Positions 46,182 through 57,705 of a stretch of 64,000 nucleotides of DNA are shown here, piece by piece. Positions within the stretch are counted from its first letter, which is position 1; the number at the start of each line of letters is the position of its first letter. The notes beneath the pieces are model-generated. The model saw only the letters and a list, made by a program, of their open reading frames with translations, searched no databases and was not told the DNA's origin. The position numbers were made by a program, and so were the translations under genes. The DNA lies in NCBI RefSeq assembly GCF_900183575.1, contig NZ_FXUZ01000005.1:1-64000 (forward strand), given 5' to 3'. Source of the stretch: Staphylococcus cornubiensis (GTDB taxonomy: Bacteria; Bacillota; Bacilli; Staphylococcales; Staphylococcaceae).

Positions 46182-47669
46182 ATGAAAAAGAAATTGCTTG
46201 TTTTATCTGCGAGTGCCGTTCTCGCTTCACACTTTTTAGTCGGAGGAGAAGCATCTGCCATAGTTACTGGAGAAGAAAATCCTTATAAGTCTAAAGCTTT
46301 ATCGATTATGGAGGAAAATAATACACCATCAATTACAACAAAACAATATAAAGATAACTTAGAAGATTTAATATATTACTTAACAATTGGTGGTTATGAA
46401 AAATATGATGAGCCTGAATATGCCAAAACAGTAAAGAAATATAAGCAACGTTTTATGGCTGAAATGGACGCCATGAATCAATTTTTACAAGAGGAAAAAA
46501 CAAAAGAACAAAAGAAGCAACCTATTTCAAATAAGGCGCTAGGTTTAACGTATCAAAGATATATAGCAGTTTATAACGAATTAGTAAAAAATAAAGAAGA
46601 TTTCGAAAAAGAAATTGCTGAACTGAATAAGAAACACCCTGATTTAAAAACATTTAATCATCGAGATCAAGACCGTGCAGAGCAACAATTAAATGACTTA
46701 GAAAACCAAATTTTAATGTTAGGACAAACATTTACTGACAATGTTGATGCTAGAAACAATTTATACAACAAACTCGATATGAGTATCGGATATACAAAAA
46801 AAGAACGTAAAGAAAAACAGGCAGTTAATCAACGTATGTTAGACAGAAAAGTGGAAGACTTAGAAACGATTATTGATGAATTCTTTGAAGAAATTGATTT
46901 AGCTCGCCCTATCGAAATTCCTGTATTAAGCGCAGAAAATGAGAAAGACGATTCAGTAAAAAATCAACTTAGAGATGATGCTAAAAAGGCTAAAGAAAAC
47001 GAGAATTTAAGACATCCGAGAGCTCAAAAACAAAAAGCTACTGAGGCACAATCTCAATCTAGTCATCAAGAAGTTGCGCAACCATCAGTCAATAGTTTAG
47101 AAATTGAAGAACCACAAACTGTAAAACCACAACAACCGGTTTATACTGAAACAACAGTACATACACCAATGACGACTGCACCTCAAATGACGGAAGAAAC
47201 AACATTTGAAGTACCTCAAGGTCGTAACGCTCAACCTTCAGCAACTGTTAATAGCGAACAAGCACCTGAAACAGTAACAGCACCAGCAGAAAACACGTCA
47301 AAAACATCTGAACAAGTCGCGACACCTGCTTTACAACAAGATCAACCATCAGAGGCACCTCAGCAAGCATCTGTTGAAACTGAAACGATCACAGAAAGCC
47401 ATGTCATTGATATTGATGAATCGACAACTTTCGAAAAATCAGGATATTTGTATGGTTTCAGTCAAAGTGACACATCTGGTTACACAGAAAGAGAAAAACG
47501 TGCCATTCGACGTAACCATGTTAGAGAAGCTGAGTCATTAGTGAACCAATATGTTGATACGCATCGTTACCAAGACCGCATTGCGGCTCAACAAAAAGTG
47601 AACACATTAAGTGACGCCCACCAAAAACGCTTTAACAAAATGATCAATAAAGCCTACAATGGTCAATAA
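46182..47669 (+). CDS. vwb: von Willebrand factor-binding protein (secreted coagulase)
   Basis: 495 residues. Signal peptide (1-26, ending GGEASA), then mature IVTGEENPYKS, the N-terminus that inserts into prothrombin. The helical D1/D2 domains (about 30-260) include KKYKQRFMAEMDAMNQF, LENQILMLGQTF and DLETIIDEFFEEIDLARP, all matching vWbp of S. aureus. A Pro/Thr/Gln/Glu-rich disordered middle (about 280-425) follows, and the C-terminus AQQKVNTLSDAHQKRFNKMI is nearly the vWbp end. Activates prothrombin without cleavage and binds vWF/fibrinogen. No repeats of the Coa type. Confidence 0.92.
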   Translation: MKKKLLVLSASAVLASHFLVGGEASAIVTGEENPYKSKALSIMEENNTPSITTKQYKDNLEDLIYYLTIGGYEKYDEPEYAKTVKKYKQRFMAEMDAMNQFLQEEKTKEQKKQPISNKALGLTYQRYIAVYNELVKNKEDFEKEIAELNKKHPDLKTFNHRDQDRAEQQLNDLENQILMLGQTFTDNVDARNNLYNKLDMSIGYTKKERKEKQAVNQRMLDRKVEDLETIIDEFFEEIDLARPIEIPVLSAENEKDDSVKNQLRDDAKKAKENENLRHPRAQKQKATEAQSQSSHQEVAQPSVNSLEIEEPQTVKPQQPVYTETTVHTPMTTAPQMTEETTFEVPQGRNAQPSATVNSEQAPETVTAPAENTSKTSEQVATPALQQDQPSEAPQQASVETETITESHVIDIDESTTFEKSGYLYGFSQSDTSGYTEREKRAIRRNHVREAESLVNQYVDTHRYQDRIAAQQKVNTLSDAHQKRFNKMINKAYNGQ

Positions 47670-47691
47670 AATATAATATCAAATGATCAAG

Positions 47692-47736
47692 TAAACCCTT
47701 ATTTTAAGTGTCAAAACTAAAATGAGGGTTTTACTT
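47692..47736 (+). terminator. Terminator of vwb
   Basis: AAACCCT-N-ATTTT paired with AAAAT-N-AGGGTTT, followed by TACTTATT. Confidence 0.65.
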
Positions 47737-47868
47737 ATTAAATTTTCAAAGCATAAGTTAATAATCATTTAAAACATAGTTAATATTAAAATTCCTAGTA
47801 TCTCTATATAATTAAAAAGTCTTATACGACACACTTTAGATGACATCATATTAAGGAGAAGAAACATC

Positions 47869-48573
47869 ATGAAGCAATCAACAATTCTAAAAGTTAGTTT
47901 GGCAGTAGGGATTTTAACAACAGGCGTGGGTCTACAAAGTCAGGCGGCAGCATTCGCTAATACAGATGGCATACAAATCATCAATCCTAAAGCTAGTGAA
48001 TTAAAAAGTTATTACTCTCAAACCCCTTTTGAGTATCACAACGTTTCTGGTTATGTAGAGGGAGATAAAAAACTTAGGGTAATAACAAATCAAGGTAACT
48101 CTGTACTCATTTCATTATTAGGAAAAGACGCATCTACATATAATGATAAAAATAAAGATTATCTTAATTTAGATCTTTTTGTAGTGCCGGAGGGAACAGA
48201 TAAAAGTGCCGAAACGAAATCAATTGGTGGCATCACTAAAACGAATACAGGTTCATACTACGACAATGTGAAAAATCCTGATATCGTAATTAATAGAAAA
48301 AATGATTGGGTAACTTCAAGTATTCACACAAATGAACTTTCTATTAACAAAGAAGAGGTTTCTTTAAAAGAATTAGACTTTAAACTTCGTAAATTGCTTA
48401 TCAAAAATTATGGATTATACCAAAACGACTCAAAAGGCGGCAAAATTGTCATCAAAATAGGCAACGAAGAAAAAGACATCATGACTTTAGAGTTAGATAA
48501 AAAATTACAAGAGCACCGTATGAGCGACACGGTGGATGTGAAAAACATTCAAAAAATTACTATAGATCTATAA
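47869..48573 (+). CDS. Staphylococcal superantigen-like (SSL) protein
   Basis: 234 residues. Signal peptide (about 1-31, QAAAFA) then the SSL fold: an N-terminal OB-like part (LKSYYSQTPFEYHNVSGYVEGDKKLRVI, DLFVVPEG) and a C-terminal beta-grasp with SIGGITKTN, KEEVSLKELDFKLRKLLIKNYGLYQ and the end GGKIVIKIGNEEKD, the signature of staphylococcal/streptococcal toxins. SSLs block complement, neutrophil receptors or IgA; the partner here is unknown. A single gene, not the cluster found in S. aureus. AAGGAG lies 11 bp upstream. Confidence 0.88.
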   Translation: MKQSTILKVSLAVGILTTGVGLQSQAAAFANTDGIQIINPKASELKSYYSQTPFEYHNVSGYVEGDKKLRVITNQGNSVLISLLGKDASTYNDKNKDYLNLDLFVVPEGTDKSAETKSIGGITKTNTGSYYDNVKNPDIVINRKNDWVTSSIHTNELSINKEEVSLKELDFKLRKLLIKNYGLYQNDSKGGKIVIKIGNEEKDIMTLELDKKLQEHRMSDTVDVKNIQKITIDL

Positions 48574-48592
48574 AAGTTCTATTAAATATATA

Positions 48593-48628
48593 TAAAGAGG
48601 TAATCAGATGCGGTTGCCTCTTTTTTAT
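48593..48628 (+). terminator. Terminator of the SSL gene
   Basis: AAAGAGG/CCTCTTT stem with T6, 20 bp after the stop. Confidence 0.75.
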
Positions 48629-48681
48629 GTCAAAATAAGATATAAATTAAATTATATAAACAAATTAGAGGTGCATACTTC

Positions 48682-49044
48682 ATGAAATCTAAAATTTTAT
48701 ATGCATTGATTTCACTCGCTCCTGTAGAATTTATAGCGCTTTACATAGACTATCACTTACATTCATGGCTCGGTTACATCCCCTACATCATTATTTCTAT
48801 ACTGATCAGCTACCCTATTTTTAAACATAGCTTGAAAAATAGTTATATGCTGGTCATCAGTAGAGCTATCGGTATGCTTATTTCATTTTTATGCGTTCAC
48901 CTTTTCATTAACACATATCATTCCGCTAGCTATTTCAAACCTTTTACAGCAGATTTTTACTCCATATTGTTAGGCATCATCAGTTTTATTGTGGTTGCTC
49001 TCAGTTATTTCTTCATGTGGGGTTGCTCATCAAAAAATCGCTAA
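48682..49044 (+). CDS. Four-helix membrane protein, unknown
   Basis: 120 residues with four predicted helices (about 5-22, 30-50, 54-76 and 89-113). No signal peptide or catalytic motif. AGAGGTG sits about 11 bp before the ATG. Stands directly after the SSL gene in the AT-rich virulence segment. Unrecognised. Confidence 0.6.
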   Translation: MKSKILYALISLAPVEFIALYIDYHLHSWLGYIPYIIISILISYPIFKHSLKNSYMLVISRAIGMLISFLCVHLFINTYHSASYFKPFTADFYSILLGIISFIVVALSYFFMWGCSSKNR

Positions 49045-49134
49045 CTCATCATATGTGCCATTGACGGCTAAACGCAACCTATCAATGGTCCTGCTTTGAC
49101 AAATTGCGTTAAGCGTTCTTCTCATGAGCCGATG

Positions 49135-49317
49135 TTATCTCAGTAGCAATAAATAGAAAATACCATAAATTGCGATGAATAGAATTAAAGTCATAACTGA
49201 AACGATGACCACTTTGATTGCGATGTGAACATGCACCCTTTTAATGATGAATGAACTTAACAACACCGCAATCAAACAACTGATTCCAAGTAAAATGCTA
49301 TTTAAATGTACGAACAT
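49135..49317 (-). CDS. Small two-helix membrane protein
   Basis: 60 residues, helices about 6-26 and 34-58 separated by KRVHVHIAIK. The ATG at 49317 follows AGAGGTG; a GTG two codons upstream overlaps that site. Unrecognised. Confidence 0.5.
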   Translation of the reverse strand: MFVHLNSILLGISCLIAVLLSSFIIKRVHVHIAIKVVIVSVMTLILFIAIYGIFYLLLLR

Positions 49318-49423
49318 CCTCACACCTCTTACTTTAAGTGATATTTCTAACTATGTATCAAGCCATTACATTTTTAATAACTCACAACGGCCACTACCGA
49401 CCTGTTGACTTTGGCTATCTTTA

Positions 49424-49459
49424 CAAAAAAACGCCTCCTTTTTATATGGAGACGCTTTT
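49424..49459 (-). terminator. Terminator of panBCD
   Basis: GCGTCTCC-ATATAAAAA-GGAGGCGT followed by T6 on the minus strand, about 125 bp after panD. The gap 49318-49584 shows no gene. Confidence 0.75.
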
Positions 49460-49584
49460 ATTTATGATTTGCCGATGGGTCACACGACTCCCAAAGTGTC
49501 AACTATACTTTAACAGTGTGAACCAATGCGACAAATTCAATATTGATATATACGCATGTGAAAGTGTACGGCATGTGTTAAAAA

Positions 49585-51643
<2,059 letters not shown>

Positions 51644-51886
51644 CCTTTAATTTTTATTACATCAATAGTAAATCAAGTCACCTTAATTTTCCATTGATTT
51701 TTTTGATTTTTATAGAATGGTCCTCATGATTATGAATAGTCTTTGAACAAAACTTCACTGAATCATTTGTAATTCTAATTCATTCCACATTATATACTTT
51801 ACAACTTTTCTAAAACATAATAAATTAAAGCATATTCACATATGGAACAAAAATGCACAAATTAAATAGAAGAAAGGTGATATCCA

Positions 51887-52750
51887 ATGACTCGAATTGC
51901 TGTTATCGGCCCTGGTGCAGTGGGAACTTCTATCGCGGTTGCCTTATCCAATCAATACGAAGTCACACTACTGGGACGTCGTCATCAAACTTTAACATTT
52001 GAAGATTATGCTGACCAGACAACGCGCACACTCACCGTAGATGCACTCCAAGAGGCGACACAACGCTTTGATTTAATTTTTATCGCCGTGAAGACACATC
52101 AATTGGCAAGCGTTATTTCCAAACTACCCGAACTCACACACGACAAAACCACCCTCATTCTTGCACAAAATGGCTATGGTATGCTTGAGCAATTACAAGA
52201 TTATCGCGCCTATCAAGCCGTCGTTTATGTGAGCGGTCAGAAAAAAGATAACCATGTCACGCACTTCAGAGATTATCGATTACATCTCCAATCTGATGCT
52301 GTCACAAAACAACTCGCACAAGCATTTTCATCAACAACATTAGAGCTTGTGTTGGAACCTCATATCCAACAAGCGATTTGGTATAAATTAATTGTCAATC
52401 TTGGCATCAACACAGTCACTGCACTCGGTCGCGATACTGCTCGTGTGCTTAAAGATGCGCGTATGGCTGATCTTTGCCGACAATTGTTAATAGAAGGTGA
52501 AAAAGTGGCACGTGCAGAAGGCATAGATTTTGAGAAGGATTTCGTTACATCAATTATGGATATTTATTCAGGTTATCCTGACGAAATGGGGACAAGTATG
52601 TATTACGATACGATGAATCAACAGCCTTTAGAAGTGGAAGCAATACAAGGTTATATTTATCGACGCGCCAAAGCACATCAATTAGATACCCCGCATTTGG
52701 ATACCATTTACACCTTGCTCGCCTATCAAAATCAAAGTAGGCTGTCGTAA
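51887..52750 (+). CDS. 2-dehydropantoate 2-reductase family protein (PanE-like)
   Basis: 287 residues, NADPH-dependent ketopantoate reductase fold: N-terminal IAVIGPGAVGTSIAVAL, FIAVKTHQL (NADP loop), the catalytic Lys in IWYKLIVNLGINTVTAL (about 164-180) and Glu/Asp-rich C-terminal helices. It reduces ketopantoate to pantoate. It is divergent from panBCD with a 243-bp AT-rich spacer, completing the route. AGAAAGGTG lies upstream of the ATG. Confidence 0.88.
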   Translation: MTRIAVIGPGAVGTSIAVALSNQYEVTLLGRRHQTLTFEDYADQTTRTLTVDALQEATQRFDLIFIAVKTHQLASVISKLPELTHDKTTLILAQNGYGMLEQLQDYRAYQAVVYVSGQKKDNHVTHFRDYRLHLQSDAVTKQLAQAFSSTTLELVLEPHIQQAIWYKLIVNLGINTVTALGRDTARVLKDARMADLCRQLLIEGEKVARAEGIDFEKDFVTSIMDIYSGYPDEMGTSMYYDTMNQQPLEVEAIQGYIYRRAKAHQLDTPHLDTIYTLLAYQNQSRLS

Positions 52751-52824
52751 AATATACAAGGTTAAAAGTTTTTGTGTCGTTTCTGTTAATTATTTTAATT
52801 TGACTCATCCATCTAAAACTGAAT

Positions 52825-52862
52825 GAAGGACTGGAAAAACACAACATCCCAGTCCTTTCCTT
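52825..52862. terminator. Bidirectional terminator
   Basis: AAGGACTGG/CCAGTCCTT around a 15-base loop between convergent genes; same GGACTGG-type stem that opens the palindromic repeats. Confidence 0.7.
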
Positions 52863-52868
52863 GTAACA

Positions 52869-53429
52869 CTATTCTTTTGTATTGAGATTTTCTGGTTGAA
52901 TAAATTGCAATTCATAAACGGAACTTTCGTCATAACGATTGAAGCTGTCAATATTACCCTTTAAATGTAACGTCTGTAGTTTCCGGCTCACGTTATGTTT
53001 GTATTGAATTTTAATTTGAAGATTCGATTCATAGCCGTTATTTTCAATGGTGCGATCCAACTCATTAAAGACGTCTTTGTTAATAGGGAGTAGATAGCTT
53101 TCTTTGCTCGGTAAAATGCTTACATACTTGCGCTGTAACACATCCTTCTCATCCAAGTACACCTCTATCTTGATTTGTTTAGCCGCGCCTGCACCGAGGT
53201 TAAATAATTTTAAATAATCGTCACCCCATCGATTATTTTCTTGCTCATATGATGCTGTATTTCTAATTTTCAACTTTTCTCCATCACGTGTCATTAAAAT
53301 TTGGTTAAAGCCGAGCGCCGGCAAAAAGCTCATTTTCATCTGATATAACTGCACGGATACGGAAATAAAATAGAATAACGCCATAATAAACGTCCCAATT
53401 GAACCGATTGCAGAAATGATATTGATCAT
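52869..53429 (-). CDS. Membrane-anchored protein of unknown function
   Basis: 186 residues. One N-terminal membrane helix (about 5-27, AIGSIGTFIMALFYFISVSVQ) with a soluble remainder rich in beta strands: KLKIRNTASYEQENN, GAGAAKQIKIEVYLDE, SNLQIKIQYKHNVSRKLQTLHLKG. This could be a beta sandwich. No catalytic residues stand out. Single gene; not recognised. Confidence 0.65.
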   Translation of the reverse strand: MINIISAIGSIGTFIMALFYFISVSVQLYQMKMSFLPALGFNQILMTRDGEKLKIRNTASYEQENNRWGDDYLKLFNLGAGAAKQIKIEVYLDEKDVLQRKYVSILPSKESYLLPINKDVFNELDRTIENNGYESNLQIKIQYKHNVSRKLQTLHLKGNIDSFNRYDESSVYELQFIQPENLNTKE

Positions 53430-53687
53430 CTCAATACTCCTTTCTTTTCCTCATCGTTGTAACCTTTGCTCTTTTCCACTTATTTCACGTCCTTAAACGC
53501 GGTACCGTGCCTCGTATTGAAAGATCGATACAGTTTTTCACTTTCTCCTATAAGGACTATCAATATTGGCTATTTTCACAGTTTTTTTATACATGCTTCC
53601 TCAAATGCATCTTCCCTAGTTTGTCTCATTGTCATATTTCTTTTCTCACCGAATTTTGTATTAATATTAAGACTTCTTGCAAAAAGG

Positions 53688-53716
53688 TTGTATTGAAAAA
53701 GTGGCGTGTGTATAAT
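53688..53716 (+). promoter_or_regulatory. Promoter of the MFS exporter gene
   Basis: TTGTAT (53688-53693), 17 bp, TATAAT (53711-53716), 40 bp before the start. The rest of 53430-53755 shows no convincing gene. Confidence 0.65.
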
Positions 53717-53755
53717 CACCGTTATGAAAATAAATGAAAACGGGAGGGATCCATT

Positions 53756-54928
53756 ATGAAGAAATATCCTATTGCGATTTGGATGTTAGCGATTGGGGCA
53801 TTTGCGATTGGAATGACTGAATTCGTCATCATGGGCTTACTTCCTAACGTCGCCAAAGATTTACACGTTTCTGTCAGCCAAGCGGGGCAACTCATTACAG
53901 GCTATGCTTTAGGTGTCGCAATCGGAGGCCCTATCGTCGTTATGCTTACTTTCCGTCTTAACCGTAAAGCCTTGTTGATGTTACTGATGGGCATTTTTAT
54001 TTTGGGTAACATTCTCGGCGGTCTTAGTCCAAATTACACGACACTCATGCTCAGTCGTATCGTCACATCGCTCGCGCATGGCTCATTTTTCGGTATCGGC
54101 TCTATTTTAGCTGCAAGTATGGTCGCAAGCCAGTATCGTGCGAGTGCGATGGCATTAATGTTTATGGGTCTCAGCCTGAGCAATATTCTCGGCGTGCCAT
54201 TCGGTACATTAATCGGGCAAAGACTCGGTTGGCATATGACCTTTTTAATTATTGCTGTGATTGGCGTCATTGCGCTCATCGGCATTATGATCTTTGTACC
54301 GATGCAAAAAGAAACACGTACCGCTTCCATTAAAGATGAATTACGTATTTTAAAAGAAAAAAGACTTTGGTTAACACTCGGTGTGACATTGTTCGGTTTT
54401 AGTAGTGTATTCGCCTACTTCACTTATATTTCATCAGTGCTCATCGACGTGACTCATATTCCTGAACAGTTCATTTCATCTATCTTAATTGTATTTGGTA
54501 TCGGGGTCACAATCGGTAATATTGTCGGTGGCAAACTTGCAGACTGGAATTTAAATAAAGCTTTAATGCGCATTTTCATCATATTCGCAATTTATTTTGG
54601 ACTGCTATACTTCATTCAATTCCATGCGATTTTAATGGTCATCGGCGTCTTTCTTTTCGGTTTTATCGGCTTTAGTATGAGTCCATCACTACAATACAAA
54701 AGTACGCTCATTTCCCAAGACGCACCGACACTTTCGAGTACGCTCAATCAATCCGCCTTTAACATTGGTAACGCATTAGGTGCTTTTATTGGCGGTCTCG
54801 TTGTCAGCTCACTCCCTATCGCAAGTTTAAGTTTAATTGCACCTTTATTAACATTAATGGGACTTGTCTTTCTATTGTGGAGTATTGCGGTAGAACGAAA
54901 AGAACAAACAAATCCTCATTTAAATTAA
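53756..54928 (+). CDS. MFS transporter, AraJ/YdhP-like DHA1 family
   Basis: 390 residues with 12 membrane helices. The start PIAIWMLAIGAFAIGMTEFVIMGLLPNVAKDL and the TGYALGVAIGGPIV segment (motif C like) are typical of sugar-efflux/drug MFS exporters such as AraJ and YdhP. The LSRIVTSLAHGSFFGIGS motif follows. Substrate is unknown. GGGAGG precedes the ATG and a terminator follows. Confidence 0.88.
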   Translation: MKKYPIAIWMLAIGAFAIGMTEFVIMGLLPNVAKDLHVSVSQAGQLITGYALGVAIGGPIVVMLTFRLNRKALLMLLMGIFILGNILGGLSPNYTTLMLSRIVTSLAHGSFFGIGSILAASMVASQYRASAMALMFMGLSLSNILGVPFGTLIGQRLGWHMTFLIIAVIGVIALIGIMIFVPMQKETRTASIKDELRILKEKRLWLTLGVTLFGFSSVFAYFTYISSVLIDVTHIPEQFISSILIVFGIGVTIGNIVGGKLADWNLNKALMRIFIIFAIYFGLLYFIQFHAILMVIGVFLFGFIGFSMSPSLQYKSTLISQDAPTLSSTLNQSAFNIGNALGAFIGGLVVSSLPIASLSLIAPLLTLMGLVFLLWSIAVERKEQTNPHLN

Positions 54929-55010
54929 CATTTAAACCTTAACACAATGACATTCAAAAATTTTTCGATATCATGTCATCGCTTCATACTTTTTCATCTT
55001 ATTCCTATTT

Positions 55011-55042
55011 ACCGCTACATTCATACATGTGGCGGTTTTAAT
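55011..55042 (+). terminator. Terminator of the MFS gene
   Basis: ACCGC-TACAT/ATGTG-GCGGT stem followed by TTTAATTT. Confidence 0.75.
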
Positions 55043-55171
55043 TTAATATTCAGTTTTAAAATTTTACATTGAATTTAGAAATTGTAATATATAATTTGCG
55101 ATAAATTTAATTTCTGCAATTAAAATGTGAAATAACGGGTATTTATTTATAAGTATAAGGAGGTATAAAGC

Positions 55172-55600
55172 ATGATACTCTCTCATAAAGATCTTCTTTA
55201 CCAAATTGAGGAAGATGGGACGACAGTGACCATTTATAAAAATAATGATGCTAAAACATATACTGCCATAGAAGCAACGGGCGACCTCACACCGCATCAT
55301 TTTTGTGTCTTAAATTACATTAAAGTTGATCTTACGCAAAGTGAAACATTTGAGGAACGTTTTCTCAGTCGCACAGCCTATTTGAATGATGTACATGGCT
55401 TCGTATCGCTACGTGTTTTGAGGCCCCTGGATCCGCAAAATCATTATGTCGTCATTTCATTGTGGGATGACCGTCAAAGCTTTGAAGTGTGGCAAGCTTC
55501 TGAACAACCATTGAATTATCATAATCAATGGAACGGTGCACTGGATAAAGATATCGTGGATTCTGCTTTATCTTATAATATTAAATTCGATACACAATAA
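55172..55600 (+). CDS. ABM-domain protein, HmoB/TRAP-like
   Basis: 142 residues. The C-terminal two thirds fit the antibiotic-biosynthesis-monooxygenase fold (FEERFLSRTAYLNDVHGFVSLRVLRP, then YVVISLWDDRQSFEVWQASE). This is the arrangement in HmoB heme monooxygenases and the staphylococcal TRAP protein, but it is shorter than TRAP (167 aa) and its N-terminal strand region differs. Possible heme or other oxygenation; no heme-binding His can be chosen. AAGGAGG is 9 bp upstream. It sits beside the cnt metal-uptake locus. Confidence 0.65.
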   Translation: MILSHKDLLYQIEEDGTTVTIYKNNDAKTYTAIEATGDLTPHHFCVLNYIKVDLTQSETFEERFLSRTAYLNDVHGFVSLRVLRPLDPQNHYVVISLWDDRQSFEVWQASEQPLNYHNQWNGALDKDIVDSALSYNIKFDTQ

Positions 55601-55660
55601 TCCCCATCCAAAGACCCGATGCTTTTCCACAACACGTCCCTTGTTTAACGATGCTGTGAT

Positions 55661-55703
55661 CAAAAAAGAGGCTAGGGACAAATTAAGCTTCCCAAGCCTC
55701 TCC
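55661..55703. terminator. Bidirectional terminator between the ABM gene and cntE
   Basis: GAGGCTAGGGA/TCCCAAGCCTC, T6 on the minus strand. Confidence 0.8.
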
Positions 55704-55762
55704 TATAATCAATGCGCATCAATTGATGTGGCTAAAAACTTTTGATACTTATCATTTCTACA

Positions 55763-56953
55763 TTATTTTTCTATAAACTGCGGTCTTCTATCAATACTCA
55801 TGACTGTAATCAATGCCATCAAAATCGCACAAATGAGATACATATTCGCATAGCCCACCATATCTGCTATAGGCCCCATTAATGCAGCCCCAAGTGAGAC
55901 ACCTAAGTCAGCCGTTGCGATAAAGAGACCGAGTAACATATTCCGTCCAACTTTCGGTAATTTAAAGCTTAAAAATGACGTTAATGTCGGATAAACCATC
56001 GCTTGTGTTAGGCCAATCATGACTGCGCTAATATAAAGTATCCACGCACCAACATAAGGCCCTACTGCAATGAAGAAAAGTGCGACCGTTAATAATCCGA
56101 GAACACCTAACATAAATCGAACGTGCCATCGTCCATCTGAAGGAATGTATTGACGTAAAAAGAAACGTGCAAACACCACTGTAACGGCTTGTACGGCTAG
56201 AAATAGACTCGCATGACCGACTTGATAGGTATTCACGTACAGCACGATAAATGTCGCCACTGCTCCAAATCCGATTGAAGCCACGAGCATGATCGTTCCT
56301 GCTTTCAATAAAAATGGATTTTTAAACAGTTGTAAAAACACTGTCATTGGACCATATGGCATCTTTTCTGGTTGAGCAGGCGCCGTGTCAGCATCATCTT
56401 GGCCGTGAAGTGTTGCACTAAAACCAACGACACCTGTTGTGATCGCAATAATGATCATCGTCAACGCGAAGTAGCTCAAATTATCCAATTGCCATATGCC
56501 CACTGCAATCATGGGACCGATAATACCCGGTATGTATGAAAAGAGTGAGTATAAGGAAATCCCTTGTGAGCGATCTTCTTCAGGTAACGCATCTATAATG
56601 CCAATTTGTAACGACATGGAGAAAAAGGCTGTACATACCCCTTGCATCACACGTGCTACAAAATAACCTTCTAAACCTGTAAAACCATATAAAATGAGCG
56701 CAAAGCCGTTAATGATTAAAATCCATCTTAATATTTTAATCGGACCGACTTTTGCGATCACTTGTCCTGCCCATGGACGAAAAAGCATGGCAGTCAACAT
56801 GTATGCCCCCATGACGATACCGATTGTCGCATTGGTTGCACCTAAATCATGTCCGCGTAACGGAATCATGACGTTCAAAATAGCATTGGCACTAAAGAAA
56901 AAAAGTGCGAGGATGTACAATCTTAAAAAAGGCCAAGCGAGTGCACCTTTCAT
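55763..56953 (-). CDS. cntE: Staphylopine exporter CntE (MFS)
   Basis: 396 residues with 12 membrane helices of the major facilitator family. Contains MIPLRGHDLGATNATIGIVMGAYMLTAMLFRPWAG, the usual N-terminal domain pattern with motif A-like RPWAG. It closes the cnt operon 11 bp after cntF. CntE exports the metallophore staphylopine so that it can bind Zn, Ni, Co, Cu or Fe outside. Assignment rests on operon position. Confidence 0.92.
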   Translation of the reverse strand: MKGALAWPFLRLYILALFFFSANAILNVMIPLRGHDLGATNATIGIVMGAYMLTAMLFRPWAGQVIAKVGPIKILRWILIINGFALILYGFTGLEGYFVARVMQGVCTAFFSMSLQIGIIDALPEEDRSQGISLYSLFSYIPGIIGPMIAVGIWQLDNLSYFALTMIIIAITTGVVGFSATLHGQDDADTAPAQPEKMPYGPMTVFLQLFKNPFLLKAGTIMLVASIGFGAVATFIVLYVNTYQVGHASLFLAVQAVTVVFARFFLRQYIPSDGRWHVRFMLGVLGLLTVALFFIAVGPYVGAWILYISAVMIGLTQAMVYPTLTSFLSFKLPKVGRNMLLGLFIATADLGVSLGAALMGPIADMVGYANMYLICAILMALITVMSIDRRPQFIEK

Positions 56954-56964
56954 ATCATAGCCTC

Positions 56965-57705
56965 CTAATTCATAAATTGTTTTTCAAAAAGTTCACGCGT
57001 ATAGTCATTTTGAAGGTCTTTCAGCTGATGTCTATTTAAGCGTTCTTGAATTTGACCGTCATTAAAAATAATCAAATCTTCACATAAATAGACCGCTGCT
57101 TGAATATCATGTGTAATGAAAATCAAACTGAGCTGGTATTTGTCTCTCAGTGAAATTAATAAATCAAGAATTTGCGATTGAATCGACATGTCGAGCGCAC
57201 TAATCGCTTCATCTAATACAATATAGTCTGGATTCGTGATGACAGCTCTCGCAATGGCGACACGTTGCGCTTCTCCCCCTGACATCATTTGAGGGTATTT
57301 GTTTAAAAAGGCTGCACTTAAACCGACACGTTCGAGCAACGCCGTCATGTGTGCCTCTTTATCGTCAATTGGTGTATCGCATTGACTGAGCGCTTCATTC
57401 AAAATTTGTCGCACATTAAAATACGGATGCAATGAAGACTTGTAATCTTGAAATACGACGCTCATTTTGCCGAGACGGACGTGACGTTGATAGACAGGTT
57501 GACCATCCAACAGCACTGTACCTGTTTCTGGCTTTTCGATGCCTAATATCATACGCGCCAATGTGGACTTACCACTTCCGCTTTCTCCTATTATCGCAAT
57601 ACTTTGTCCTTTTTGGCATTGAAAACTGACCTGTTTCACAATTTGTCGTTTTTGCCTTCTCACACCACTTCGATAAGATTTCGTGACATTTTGTACTTCT
57701 AACAT
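56965..57705 (-). CDS. cntF: ABC transporter ATP-binding protein CntF
   Basis: 246 residues, oligopeptide/nickel-type ABC ATPase. Walker A GESGSGKSTLARM (about 36-48), ABC signature MSGGEAQRVAIARA, Walker B VLDEAISALD and the switch His in ITHD. Overlaps cntD by 7 nt. Second ATPase of the metal-staphylopine importer. Confidence 0.93.
   Translation of the reverse strand: MLEVQNVTKSYRSGVRRQKRQIVKQVSFQCQKGQSIAIIGESGSGKSTLARMILGIEKPETGTVLLDGQPVYQRHVRLGKMSVVFQDYKSSLHPYFNVRQILNEALSQCDTPIDDKEAHMTALLERVGLSAAFLNKYPQMMSGGEAQRVAIARAVITNPDYIVLDEAISALDMSIQSQILDLLISLRDKYQLSLIFITHDIQAAVYLCEDLIIFNDGQIQERLNRHQLKDLQNDYTRELFEKQFMN

Noticed and set aside
53466..53737. Two overlapping 76-codon plus-strand frames upstream of the MFS gene
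   Set aside because: Overlap the promoter, no ribosome sites, no resemblance to known proteins.
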